Shown here piece by piece: positions 55,140-64,000 of a stretch of 64,000 nt of DNA. How positions within the stretch are numbered: position 1 is the first letter of the stretch; every line of letters starts with the position of its first letter. The position numbers and the translations under genes are program-made. The notes under the pieces are model-generated. The model ran no database searches and was not told where the DNA came from. It was given only the letters and a program-made list of their open reading frames with translations. Origin of the DNA: Dendrolimus kikuchii (taxonomy: Eukaryota > Arthropoda > Insecta > Lepidoptera > Lasiocampidae); NCBI GenBank assembly GCA_019925095.2, contig CM034414.1, positions 40,001 through 104,000 on the forward strand, given 5' to 3'.

Positions 55140-58100
55140 GCACTGGCGACTTTTGGAAAAGTATTCAAGTATTGACTTTGACTTAATTTTTATTCCTTCT
55201 GTCACTGTATAAGAAAATACATAAAATTGCAATTGACTCAAACTAATGTATTATTTTTCGCCTAAAATAGTTACAGCTTAATAAACTGCAACTCTGTGTG
55301 GGACTCAGGTCTCACAGGTTATGGTCCCTCATTGTATTTTTTGGAAGAAAGTAAAACAGATAATATAAGATGAGTCAAACCCCATCGTCGCCGTCGACAC
55401 CACAGCCTTCTCAGACTGCCTGCGGCATGTCTCCGGTAGTGGTCAGTAGCAGCACGCCTAATTTTTTAAAACTTCAAGGTAGCAGCAACTACGCAACATG
55501 GAGTTTTGCAATGCAAATGTATTTAATAGACACTGAACTATGGGACTGCGTAATTTCATCGTCTGAAAAAATTCCTGATCATGAATTTGAACGCAGGGAT
55601 GCAAAAGCGAGGTCCAAAATTTGTTTAAACTTAAGTGAGCACCTTTATCCCATAGTTATGACAGCTAAAACGTCTAAAGAAACCTGGAATCGACTTCGTG
55701 AGTCCTATGCCGACTGTGGACTAGCGCGACGGTTAAAACTCATGAAGAAATTGCTTAATATCAAGCTTGAAACCTACTCTGGTATAGAGGCCTACGTAAA
55801 TGAGATACGTCATGTTCAACAGGAACTGATCGCTATTCAAGCTGGCTTGGACGATGAACTTGTTGGTGTAATTATACTGGCAGGACTCAACGACAGCTAC
55901 AGACCGATGGTGATGGCAATAGAGCACTCCGGCATGCGGATATCCACGGACTCAGTTGCATCGCTCCTGCTCAAGGAGGAATACCGAGATGCCTCTACTA
56001 CGTCGAGTTCCTTATTATCTAATGTGCCCGTGTCTAATAAAGATAATACTAAATGCACATATTGCAAAAAGATTGGTCATGTAGTGTCTCAGTGTAGGAA
56101 ACGTCTCAACCGACAAAAGTGTCAATCGTCATCAGCTTCACCATCACCATCGTCATCATCTCATTCATGTAATAATATATCGGACGTTACACTTTTATCT
56201 GATTTTAATCACAATTTTCCTACAGGTATCACTACCCCCTCACTTTGTGCCACCACCGAATGGTATGTTGACTCAGGTGCTACGACTCATATGAGTAACA
56301 AGTGTGATTGGTTCCTAGACTTGCAGCAGGAGTCTAAACCAGTTACTGTTGCCAATGGTCAACAAATTAAAAGTGAAGGAAAAGGTACGGTCTCTATAAA
56401 TGTGTCTGATAGGATTAAGCAAATTTCCGATGTTTTATACGTTCCAGACTTAACTACTAATTTACTTTCAGTATATAGTCTAGTTCAGAAAGGGCTTGTA
56501 GTAGTTTTTTCCCCAAATGGTGCCTCAATCCTTTTGAATAAAGGCTGCAAAGTGACAGGCTGTGTGGTTGCAAGAGCGTCAAACTTTAATGGTATGTACA
56601 AGTTGGATACGGCAGATTACAAAGCCAATGTCACACAAGCCAAAGAGTCTGCCTTACTATGGCATAGACGTCTTGGGCACTTACATCCTAAAGCCCTAAA
56701 TATTTTAAAAAATTATAAACTAGGTATAGACTACACAAATATATCATTTAGTGATTTAGATAAAACCTGCGTGCCGTGCCTACAAGGCAAAATGTCGAAG
56801 AAACCATTCGAGAATTCACAAAGTAGGTCCAATTCCAAACTAGAATTGGTACATACAGACCTTTGCGGACCGATGAGTACGCATTCATGGGGTGGAGCAC
56901 TTTATCTACTAACTTTTACAGATGACTTTACGCGTAAGACTTTCGGCTACCTGCTAAAATCGAAAAGCGAAGTTTTCTATAAATTCGTTGAATTCAAGAA
57001 CCTGGTGGAGAATCAAACAGGTCTGAAAATAAAGTGTTTACGCTCCGACAATGGAAGAGAGTTCGTTAACCATAACTTCACTCATTTTCTCACCGAAAAC
57101 GGTATTGTTCATCAGACAACAGTGCCCTATACCCCGCAGCAAAACGGAGTATCAGAGCGAGTTAACAGAACCGTTGTCGAGAAAGCCAGAACTATGCTCC
57201 AAGATTCTAGGTTACCACGAGCATATTGGGGTGAAGCTGTCTTCACAGCAATATACCTCAAAAACTGCTCGCCAACCCATGCACTAAATAACAGAATCCC
57301 TGAAGAGATGTGGACTGGGAAGAAGGTGAATTTACGTCACCTGCGAGTTTTCGGTTGTGAAGCGCATGTTCTAATCCCTAACGAGAAGCGCAAGAAACTC
57401 GACTCCAAGACTCAAACCTGTATCTTCGTTGGGTATTCAACGGATACTAAAGGATATCGTCTTATTGATCCCCAGAATCCAAGGAACGTCACAATTGCTA
57501 GAGACGTCGTCTTTGTAGAAAATAAACTACCACCATCTAGAGAACCTGGTGAAGAAATAACACAAATGTCAGACCCTCGGCCTGAAAATCTAGAGGTCTT
57601 CACACCTATTACTCAAGATTCCTCGCCTGCACCCCACACACAGCCTACAGAAGTTATCACACCATGCGACGACTTCAACATTCATGAGCCTATTGATGAA
57701 GAACTTCCCGAACTTCAAGATCCAACAGAAGAACATGCTGAGTTTCCTACTGAAGAACCATCTGCTTCTCAGTTGGAACCGGAGTTAATTGTCGATCCTC
57801 AAGATGTTCCTGTAGCTGTGTCACCAGTAGTTGATATTTCTGAAGACATCACTGCTCGCAGATATCCTCTTCGCAACCATCGTACTCCTGCGAGATATTC
57901 TGACGCAGACTATGCAAACCTTAGCAGCACTGATTACGAGCCGCAAACTTACAAGCAAGCTCTGGAAGATAGTCATAGTCAAGAGTGGCTGAAAGCTATG
58001 CAGTGTGAACATGAGTCATTGCAAAAGCATGGAACATGGATGCTTGTAAATAGACCTGTGGATAGAAAAGTCATTAAATGTAAGTGGGTGTACAAAGTCA

Positions 58101-59780
58101 AGAAGGATACAAATGGAGACATTGTGAAACATAAAGCAAGACTCGTTGCCAAAGGATTCACACAAGTCTATGGTGTTGACTATGGCGAAACTTTTGCACC
58201 GGTAGCAAGATTGTCGTCGATTCGTCTTCTACTGGCTTTTGCCGTGAAACTAAATTTAGACATTGATCACCTAGACGTCGAGACAGCATTCCTTAACGGT
58301 GATCTAGAAGAAGAAATGTTCATGGAGCAGCCCGAAGGTTTTTCCAATGACAAATCTAAAGTTTGCCTTCTCAAAAAATCTCTTTATGGACTTAAACAAG
58401 CTCCACGGCAGTGGAATAAAAAACTTTGTGAGGCTATGGACAAGCTTTTGTTCAGACGTTCCGAAAAAGAACACTGCATATATTACAAGCACGAAGATAC
58501 AAAGTTGCTTATCGTAGCTGTTTTTGTCGACGATTTCTTCATCTTCAGCAATGATAAGAAGATAAAAGAAGAATTCAAAGCTGAGTTAAAAAAGTCCTTT
58601 GTAATCAAAGATTTAGGCCCCCTAAAAGACTGTCTAGGAATGAGAGTGACAAGAGAGAATGGCCATCTATCACTTGACCAAACAAAATATATTGAGAAAG
58701 TGATAGAAAAGTTCGGGATGAAAGACTGTATTCCTGTATCTACTCCCATGGAGACGGGTACGCAACTTGTCCTGCCAAACCCTGGCGATGAAAAGCCGGA
58801 TTTACCATTCCAGGAGCTCATTGGATCATTAATGTACCTTGCCATTGGTACCAGACCTGATATAGCTTACTCGGTATCTGCTCTGAGCCAATTCAATGCA
58901 CATTACGGGGAGGTACAATGGAGAGCTGCAAAGCGTATTCTCCGTTACCTAAAGGCAACGAAGGATAAAAAGCTTACATACAGCAATACTAGTGATGGGA
59001 TTGGATACGCTGATGCTGATTACGCAAGTAGTCTGATAGACAGACGCTCCTATACAGGGTATGTGTTCCAGATGAGCGGTTCATCAGTGTCATGGGAGTC
59101 ACGCAAACAGAGAACTGTGGCTCAGTCTACAACAGAGGCGGAGTACATGGCTCTTGGCGAGGCCTGTAAGGAGGCCATTTATATCCGATCGCTCATTAAT
59201 GACATCTTCCAATCATCACCACCTTTAACAATATTGTGCGACAATCAAAGTGCCATCTCACTCACTAAAAATAATACACATCACTCTCGCACCAAACACA
59301 TTGATATTCGACATCATTTTATTCGTGACTGCATCTCAACCAAACAAGTCGTTATAAAATTCATACCATCAACTCACCAAACAGCAGACATTCTCACTAA
59401 GGCATTGCCTAAGCTGAGACACTACAAATGCTTGAGCTCTTTGGGGTTAACATAGTGTTTCCATATTCAAATTAATTTATTGATACGTATTGTGTGCAGG
59501 GGCCTGTAGGGTTTAAATAATATTAAATAATATGATAGTTTAAATACCTTGATACAGTACAGGGTGTATATCTATACTGTACACAGAGTGCTTTGATTAC
59601 GGGGAGGTGTTAAAACCTATGTTTTCTTATAATCAAAGCACTGGCGACTTTTGGAAAAGTATTCAAGTATTGACTTTGACTTAATTTTTATTCCTTCTGT
59701 CACTGTATAAGAAAATACATAAAATTGCAATTGACTCAAACTAATGTATTATTTTTCGCCTAAAATAGTTACAGCTTAAT
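55140..59780 (+). mobile_element. Ty1/copia retrotransposon with intact Gag-Pol and truncated LTR ends
   Basis: 5' LTR 55140-55316 ends CTCACA just before a tRNA-iMet-type primer site (GGTTATGGTCCCTC, 55317). 3' LTR 59608-59780 starts TGTTAAAACC after a purine tract (ACGGGGAGG). The shared 143 bp (55140-55282 and 59638-59780) look identical, so the insertion is young. The 5' LTR lacks its first 30 bp and the 3' LTR its last 34 bp; full LTR length would be about 207 bp. No target duplication is seen. Confidence 0.92.
55370..59455 (+). CDS. Copia-type Gag-Pol polyprotein (1361 aa)
   Basis: One uninterrupted frame with all copia domains in order. Gag (residues 1-220) with DUF4219/UBN2-like features. 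CCHC knuckle CTYCKKIGHVVSQC at about 229. Aspartic protease WYVDSGATTHMS near 298. Integrase zinc domain HRRLGH (about 430) with CVPCLQGK, and catalytic segments LVHTD (about 496), SDNGREF (about 560) and QQNGVSERVNR (about 590). RT from FAPVARL (about 941) with catalytic VFVDDF near 1050. RNase H with GYADADYA near 1211, TTEAEYMAL and DILTKALP near 1339. Start ATG lies 50 bp after the primer site. Integrase precedes RT, as in Ty1/copia. Probably capable of making functional protein. Confidence 0.97.
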   Translation: MSQTPSSPSTPQPSQTACGMSPVVVSSSTPNFLKLQGSSNYATWSFAMQMYLIDTELWDCVISSSEKIPDHEFERRDAKARSKICLNLSEHLYPIVMTAKTSKETWNRLRESYADCGLARRLKLMKKLLNIKLETYSGIEAYVNEIRHVQQELIAIQAGLDDELVGVIILAGLNDSYRPMVMAIEHSGMRISTDSVASLLLKEEYRDASTTSSSLLSNVPVSNKDNTKCTYCKKIGHVVSQCRKRLNRQKCQSSSASPSPSSSSHSCNNISDVTLLSDFNHNFPTGITTPSLCATTEWYVDSGATTHMSNKCDWFLDLQQESKPVTVANGQQIKSEGKGTVSINVSDRIKQISDVLYVPDLTTNLLSVYSLVQKGLVVVFSPNGASILLNKGCKVTGCVVARASNFNGMYKLDTADYKANVTQAKESALLWHRRLGHLHPKALNILKNYKLGIDYTNISFSDLDKTCVPCLQGKMSKKPFENSQSRSNSKLELVHTDLCGPMSTHSWGGALYLLTFTDDFTRKTFGYLLKSKSEVFYKFVEFKNLVENQTGLKIKCLRSDNGREFVNHNFTHFLTENGIVHQTTVPYTPQQNGVSERVNRTVVEKARTMLQDSRLPRAYWGEAVFTAIYLKNCSPTHALNNRIPEEMWTGKKVNLRHLRVFGCEAHVLIPNEKRKKLDSKTQTCIFVGYSTDTKGYRLIDPQNPRNVTIARDVVFVENKLPPSREPGEEITQMSDPRPENLEVFTPITQDSSPAPHTQPTEVITPCDDFNIHEPIDEELPELQDPTEEHAEFPTEEPSASQLEPELIVDPQDVPVAVSPVVDISEDITARRYPLRNHRTPARYSDADYANLSSTDYEPQTYKQALEDSHSQEWLKAMQCEHESLQKHGTWMLVNRPVDRKVIKCKWVYKVKKDTNGDIVKHKARLVAKGFTQVYGVDYGETFAPVARLSSIRLLLAFAVKLNLDIDHLDVETAFLNGDLEEEMFMEQPEGFSNDKSKVCLLKKSLYGLKQAPRQWNKKLCEAMDKLLFRRSEKEHCIYYKHEDTKLLIVAVFVDDFFIFSNDKKIKEEFKAELKKSFVIKDLGPLKDCLGMRVTRENGHLSLDQTKYIEKVIEKFGMKDCIPVSTPMETGTQLVLPNPGDEKPDLPFQELIGSLMYLAIGTRPDIAYSVSALSQFNAHYGEVQWRAAKRILRYLKATKDKKLTYSNTSDGIGYADADYASSLIDRRSYTGYVFQMSGSSVSWESRKQRTVAQSTTEAEYMALGEACKEAIYIRSLINDIFQSSPPLTILCDNQSAISLTKNNTHHSRTKHIDIRHHFIRDCISTKQVVIKFIPSTHQTADILTKALPKLRHYKCLSSLGLT

Positions 59781-59915
59781 TTATATCTAGCAATTAAGTA
59801 GTAAAAAAGGGTACGTAACTCGAGTCCATAAAGTTGTTAATAATAATATATAAAAAATGAAATAAATTTCTCCTATACTGTAATATTTGAAACAGTCTGT
59901 AAAGTGAATGATGAC
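59781..59915. repeat. M5 fragment between copia and RpS21
   Basis: GGGTACGTAACTCGAGTCCA at about 59810 matches the M5 family at 13550 and 30900. Confidence 0.6.
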
Positions 59916-59919
59916 TTAC

Positions 59920-61543
59920 TTGGTGAGTATCCCGTCCTTCTTGGTGAGCCTGACTATGCAGTCGTCGGATTCGCCCATGCGGCGGATGGCGCCGCAGACC
60001 ACGTACATCTTGGAGGTGTCGGCGGCGCGGCCCGTCGCGGGGTCCACGTCCGCGATCACCAGCTGCACCGACGCGTGGTCCTTTGCATGGATGAGACGGT
60101 TGCTCGCAGAGCTGTGTAGTTTACAAAACATCATTTCTAGCCCTATTTTCTTTGTGTTAATGCCTGGATTCAATTTATTTTTGTTTTGTAGAAAATTTAC
60201 ATTACTCATATGGAGTTCATGTCCATTTGTTTGTGTTGTTTTGTCCGTGCAGGAACGGAGAAAGAATACTATTTCCTGCGGCCGGGCGGCCTGTCGTAAG
60301 AGGCGACTTAACAACCCACAGCCAGGTGGTAGGGCATTTGCCCGACTGGATGGCTACCACCCCTGGTCTAAAGTAAGTCGCCATAACAACCTTGAGTTGT
60401 GTTCCGGAATTAGTGACCAGGTTCCAGTCTCCCTTAAGAGAGCAGCAGCGCATTTGTAGCAACTTTGGTGTGGCAAATGTCCATAGGCGATGGTAACCAC
60501 TTTCCATCAAGTGGGCTGTCTGTCTGTCTGCTGATCTCCTGCAATAAAAAAAAAAATAAAAAAAATGTAAAATTTTAATAAATAGTAAGGCAAAATGGGT
60601 GCAGATACATACATACATCTTACATGTACATGTTCAAAGGATACATATCTACATAGTAGGTAATAAAACAAATTCGCATTCCCCATCTATGTCTATATAT
60701 CCACAAACTCCTCCTAAACCATGCAATAGATTTTTAAGTGGTTTTACCATCAGATATTTTTTTAGGGAAGGTTTATGTATGCACTTGTCTGTAACTTCAC
60801 GTTCAATATATAAAACTTATTTAAGTTTTTATGTAAGTAAAATACAGCTACTGAAACAAAACTAATAATGTGTAAAAAAATTATCTAAAACTTTTCTTAC
60901 ACTTCTTTTTATATTATAAAAGACCCACTCAAGAGAAAGAAAATAGCTCAGCAATCATTATTATCCAGATTCCTATTACAGTCTTATTCATCATCCTAGA
61001 GTTAATTTCTAGTTGCATTTAGAGTATCCCCTTCAGAGCTCAGGGTGGACTTTCTTACTTTTCCTTTTGAACTTCACCTGGCCTTCAAGATCCCTCATTG
61101 TGAGTCTATTGGGACACATAACTTCACAATGTCAAGCCAACATCTCATGAGGCAACTTGGCAAGATGTTTGTCTTGTCGTTTGTCCCACATAGCCGGCCT
61201 TAAGATTTTATCAATTAATTATCTTACTTATCAATTAATCACACATCAGCTAGAATAATAAAATAACTAGCAAAATAACTCTGCCTTCAAACAGTAATTT
61301 TGTTCAATATTCTTCACACTGTTATTATACTTCAAGTTGACGTTGGTATTTTGAACTAACGAATTATCACACAAGCATTCTAGAATATAGCCATTTGTTC
61401 AAATAGTAATGAATTTCATGGTAAAACGACGGGCAATCTTATAGCAACAATGTGGGCAACAAAGGTTTATAACCTAGAAACATGAACACTAACCACTTTC
61501 TGGGGCAGTACAAGTCAACGAATTCTCCGGCGTCGTTCTGCAT
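59920..61543 (-). CDS. RpS21: Ribosomal protein S21 (eS21), terminal exon not found
   Basis: Exon 61494-61543 encodes [16 protein letters not shown] plus two bases; exon 59920-60111 (after CTACACAG) completes Cys17 and continues [20 protein letters not shown] through to [16 protein letters not shown], ending at a GTAAGT donor. This is the near-invariant eS21 sequence, 81 of the usual 83 residues; only the last exon (Asn-Tyr-stop) is missing. The protein is a small-subunit component of the cytoplasmic ribosome. The acceptor at 61553 implies a 5' UTR intron. The intron at 60112-61493 holds an S1 copy and a LINE fragment. The last exon must lie below 59918, where a copia element sits 138 bp away; I did not find it between 53 and 59.9 kb. 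Confidence 0.95.
60243..60563 (+). mobile_element. SINE-like S1 in the RpS21 intron
   Basis: Complete copy from CCGTGCAGGAACGGAGAAAG to the A-rich tail (about 60542-60565). Confidence 0.85.
60570..61490. other. RpS21 intron remainder; minus-strand LINE fragment at 61040-61200
   Basis: 61040-61200 aligns with 43130-43330 (AATGTCAAGCCAACATCTCA versus AACGTCAAGCCAGCATTTCT), the C-terminal end of the second RTE-like family. The rest is AT-rich. Confidence 0.55.
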
Positions 61544-61652
61544 TTTGTTTATCTGCAAAACGCAATCTAATGTTATTTCACGTATAATTAAACGAAATTT
61601 ATCACTCTTAATATTTTTTAACGTAACCTAACCTAAAATTCACACTGATCAC

Positions 61653-61680
61653 GGAAATGACAGAAGCGAAAGAAAGATGG
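61653..61680 (-). promoter_or_regulatory. RpS21 5' end with terminal oligopyrimidine (TOP) tract
   Basis: The minus strand reads CTTTCTTTCGCTTCTGTC (61676 downwards), a TOP-like start expected for ribosomal protein mRNAs, followed by a possible donor (ATCA/GTGTGA near 61645) and an acceptor at 61553. Confidence 0.6.
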
Positions 61681-62040
61681 CTGGCCAATATTTTTTTAAT
61701 TCTTCTTTATTGTATGGCATTGAATATTAGTTTTTGTAACATATCATTTAAAAAAAACAAAAACCAAATAAATATTAGTATTAAACTATAAAAGTAAGAG
61801 ATTTTTGATCATTCTAATTTGGTAGGGATAATATGAAAAGACTTCATCCAATCGTTTCTCCATAATTATCATGGCAATTTTTAGTAATTAATTATATATA
61901 GCAGCTGTGAAAGTAATATAATAAAATCTTTATTGTCAGAAAGTCAAATTTACATTATTTATATTACCTACTGGTCCCAAACTAGGCGAAGCCTGTATTT
62001 TGAAGACCAAAGCCGATGTTTATAGCCACAGCGGGCAGAC

Positions 62041-62110
62041 GTGTGTTTTGTGTATATGCGCGTGGGTGTGTGTGTGTGTGTATGTGCGTATGTGCGTGTG
62101 TGTGTGTTTA
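62041..62110. repeat. (GT)n-rich microsatellite
   Basis: Interrupted TG/TATG/CGTG tract. Confidence 0.9.
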
Positions 62111-62131
62111 CGCATTATCGTATAACACTAT

Positions 62132-62441
62132 TCAGACGGTGATTTTTAGCACATTTTCCGTATCGTCGTAAGTTAGACTGCTTAGCCATGCTTGAATCAA
62201 TTTTTTGGCCTCTTTGACAGACTTATTTTTGATGTCACAGAATTTAACCACCACGTTATAGACGTGTGTGCTAACGAACAAGCCAGTGTGGCGGTCAAAT
62301 GAGCTTTTCACCAAGATACTCGGCAGTCGGTAAACTCTTCGTGTTGTCAACTTTATGTAGTTGTCTGATGTTATTACTAACTTATGTGTTGCCAATGACG
62401 TGTTCAAGATGAAAAGCTGCCGCACGGTGAGCTGTTTGTGA
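62132..62441 (-). CDS. Possible terminal exon of an unrecognised gene
   Basis: An open frame of about 100 codons with no ATG at its head; an in-frame stop lies just upstream, and CACAAACAG could serve as an acceptor (phase 0, starting LTVRQLFILNTSLATHKL). It contains SFDRHTGLFVSTHVYNVVVK and ends ENVLKITV stop. Composition is coding-like rather than repeat-like. No family is recognised and no upstream exon was seen up to 64000, so it may be chance or a remnant. Confidence 0.35.
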
Positions 62442-63848
62442 GTGTGTTTATATTATTGGTCGCGGCTTACAACGTATCTAGAGGTGTCCTAAAGCAATCT
62501 GGAGGGCGAGGGGCGAGTTACGGTTTTGGTGTGCACATTCTTTGGTCCTGTAATGTGTACGCACCTTAAGGGTACGTAAAAAAGTTATACAAAGATACCA
62601 TTTAACTTATAAAAGGAATAATCTCCGCGAAATACGCATTTGAAGTAAGTTCTATGATGTAAATATTATTTTAAAAGTTACATAGCCATCTTTGAGTGAG
62701 TAGCCTAAAACTTTTAGTTTACGATCTCTAAATAAAGAGGGCAGTAGAGTGGCATATCTCAAATCTTGTTTTAAAAACAAGTGTTTATTTCGGATATCTG
62801 TGTGCCATATTAACCGCAAAAAATGTAGAAGTCAATTTCCACAAAATGTATTATTTTTGCGATGAATTTATAGTATATACCTCGTAATTTAAATATAGAC
62901 ACATTTACACTCTCCCTGCGACATCGAGCGGGAATCCGAAATGAAACAACAACAATGTTACGGCAAGTTAATTGTATTGTTTTAATTAATTATAATTTAT
63001 CATAATTCTATCGCAGTACATAATTACATTACATTATTAATTTAATTCAGCGAAAGAGCCTCGCTCGCATTACACACGCCCTATTGCGGTCTCCCGGCTT
63101 AACATCACGACATTCTCTGTATAGGGGGTAGACAGAAGTTACAACTAAAACATTTGTAACCGACATAAAAACAAAATTGATTGTAATTGAATTTTTTTTC
63201 GTTTCTATCATGAAACAGTAACAAAATATTAAATTTTAATTGTATACAAACAACGCCATCTATTGTTTGAGGGAACTTATAAATTAAAGCTAGTTTAATG
63301 GCTAATCAATAGATGGCGTTGATTTACTCTAATAGATTCAATATAAAAAATTACAACAAAATCGATTTTTAAATTTGAATAGATATAGGTTCACTCACAT
63401 CAGAACCACCTTAACAGATTGAATGGTAATAATATGAACAATGCAATACAATATTTTGATAACACATTTAACAAATTCAATCGATTACAACTTAACTTTT
63501 TAAAACAACAATTGCACATATTATTTATCCAAAAAAAATTAGACTGAAAACTGATATAATCACTTGAAATATTTTGCATACATTTTTTTTATTGGTTAAG
63601 CATCGAAATGTCTATTCTCAAGTAAAAAATATAACTTTGACAAATCCCGTAAAATTTACATTTCTAGAGGGGCCCCAAGTCTATCTTCCTTGCACATTTT
63701 GTCTGTACTGGTTCAAAATACCTTTTTGAAAAAGACCACGTGTAAATAAATAACAATTATGTAGTGAAGAGAATAACATGTTGGTGGGGGTTTAGTTGCG
63801 CCACTACTTCTCCTTTAACACTAACTTTCAATAATTAATCTTTAACAG
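62442..63848. other. AT-rich intergenic region with a 15-bp inverted repeat at 63251-63321
   Basis: CAACGCCATCTATTG (63251-63265) is exactly inverted at 63307-63321, a small hairpin. Nothing else is recognised. Confidence 0.5.
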
Positions 63849-64000
63849 CGCGTTCCATTAGTAGCTCACAACGCCCAGAAGGCTGCGTTAGCCGTTCCAC
63901 AAGGCGACCGCCGTCGTTGTGGTCGGGGCGAACACGTCACTAATGACGTCATAATTTTCGATCGCACAACGCCCCATGTCAAGAGGTGGGTCGAATAACC
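63849..64000 (+). repeat. MITE M1 copy running off the window
   Basis: GCGCGTTCCATTAGTAGCTC start and CAAGAGGTGGGTCGAATAAC end match the copy at 34119-36404 without its hAT insertion. Confidence 0.8.

Noticed and set aside
1..64000. CRISPR array or bacterial operon
   Set aside because: No spaced direct repeats of that type; intron-containing genes and insect transposons show eukaryotic DNA.

Overview
The window looks like a TE-dense piece of an insect, almost certainly lepidopteran, nuclear genome. The evidence is AT-rich introns and spacers with GC-rich exons, intron-containing genes with GT/AG sites, and several repeat types I know as common in moths and butterflies: CTAGT-ended Helitron-like repeats, tRNA-like SINEs, RTE-like 3' ends with TATG tails, and R1-clade, copia and hAT elements. 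No bacterial or organellar features are present. All family names come from memory and visible motifs, not from database searches.

Layout: 1-2828 (minus) is the 5' part of an R1-clade-like non-LTR retrotransposon whose ORF1 is uninterrupted to the window edge; its 5' end abuts 51 perfect AACCC units (2830-3084). A decayed RT of similar type follows (3705-4080). From about 4.2 to 31 kb lies a loose cluster of small secreted-protein genes that share one architecture: a 5-codon first coding exon, a phase-0 intron cutting the signal peptide, and one roughly 70-codon second exon. They are A (4260-4818, minus), B (5650-7367, plus, divergent from A), C (11984-12841, minus) and D (26897-31081, minus). 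A fifth, Lys/Glu-rich locus (16740-17519, minus) appears frameshifted. The first-exon design resembles that of insect cuticular-protein genes, but no chitin-binding motif is visible, so function is unassigned.

From 31 to 37 kb the content is mobile DNA, including a hAT element with an 8-bp target duplication nested inside a MITE. From 38.0 to 48.1 kb (plus) seven coding exons with matching splice phases make a gene for an unrecognised protein of about 434 aa. At 52.4-54.2 kb (plus) there are two loci for tiny secreted Cys-rich peptides sharing a C-R-P-P motif. An intact copia element (1361-aa Gag-Pol) fills 55.1-59.8 kb and has complementarily truncated LTR ends. Ribosomal protein S21 follows on the minus strand (59.9-61.7 kb); its last short exon was not found. 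The end holds a GT microsatellite, a possible terminal exon, and a third copy of the MITE seen at 34-36 kb.

The genes do not form a pathway. The main themes are a small secreted-peptide cluster with a notable divergent promoter (A/B) and a well-preserved record of nested transposon insertions.
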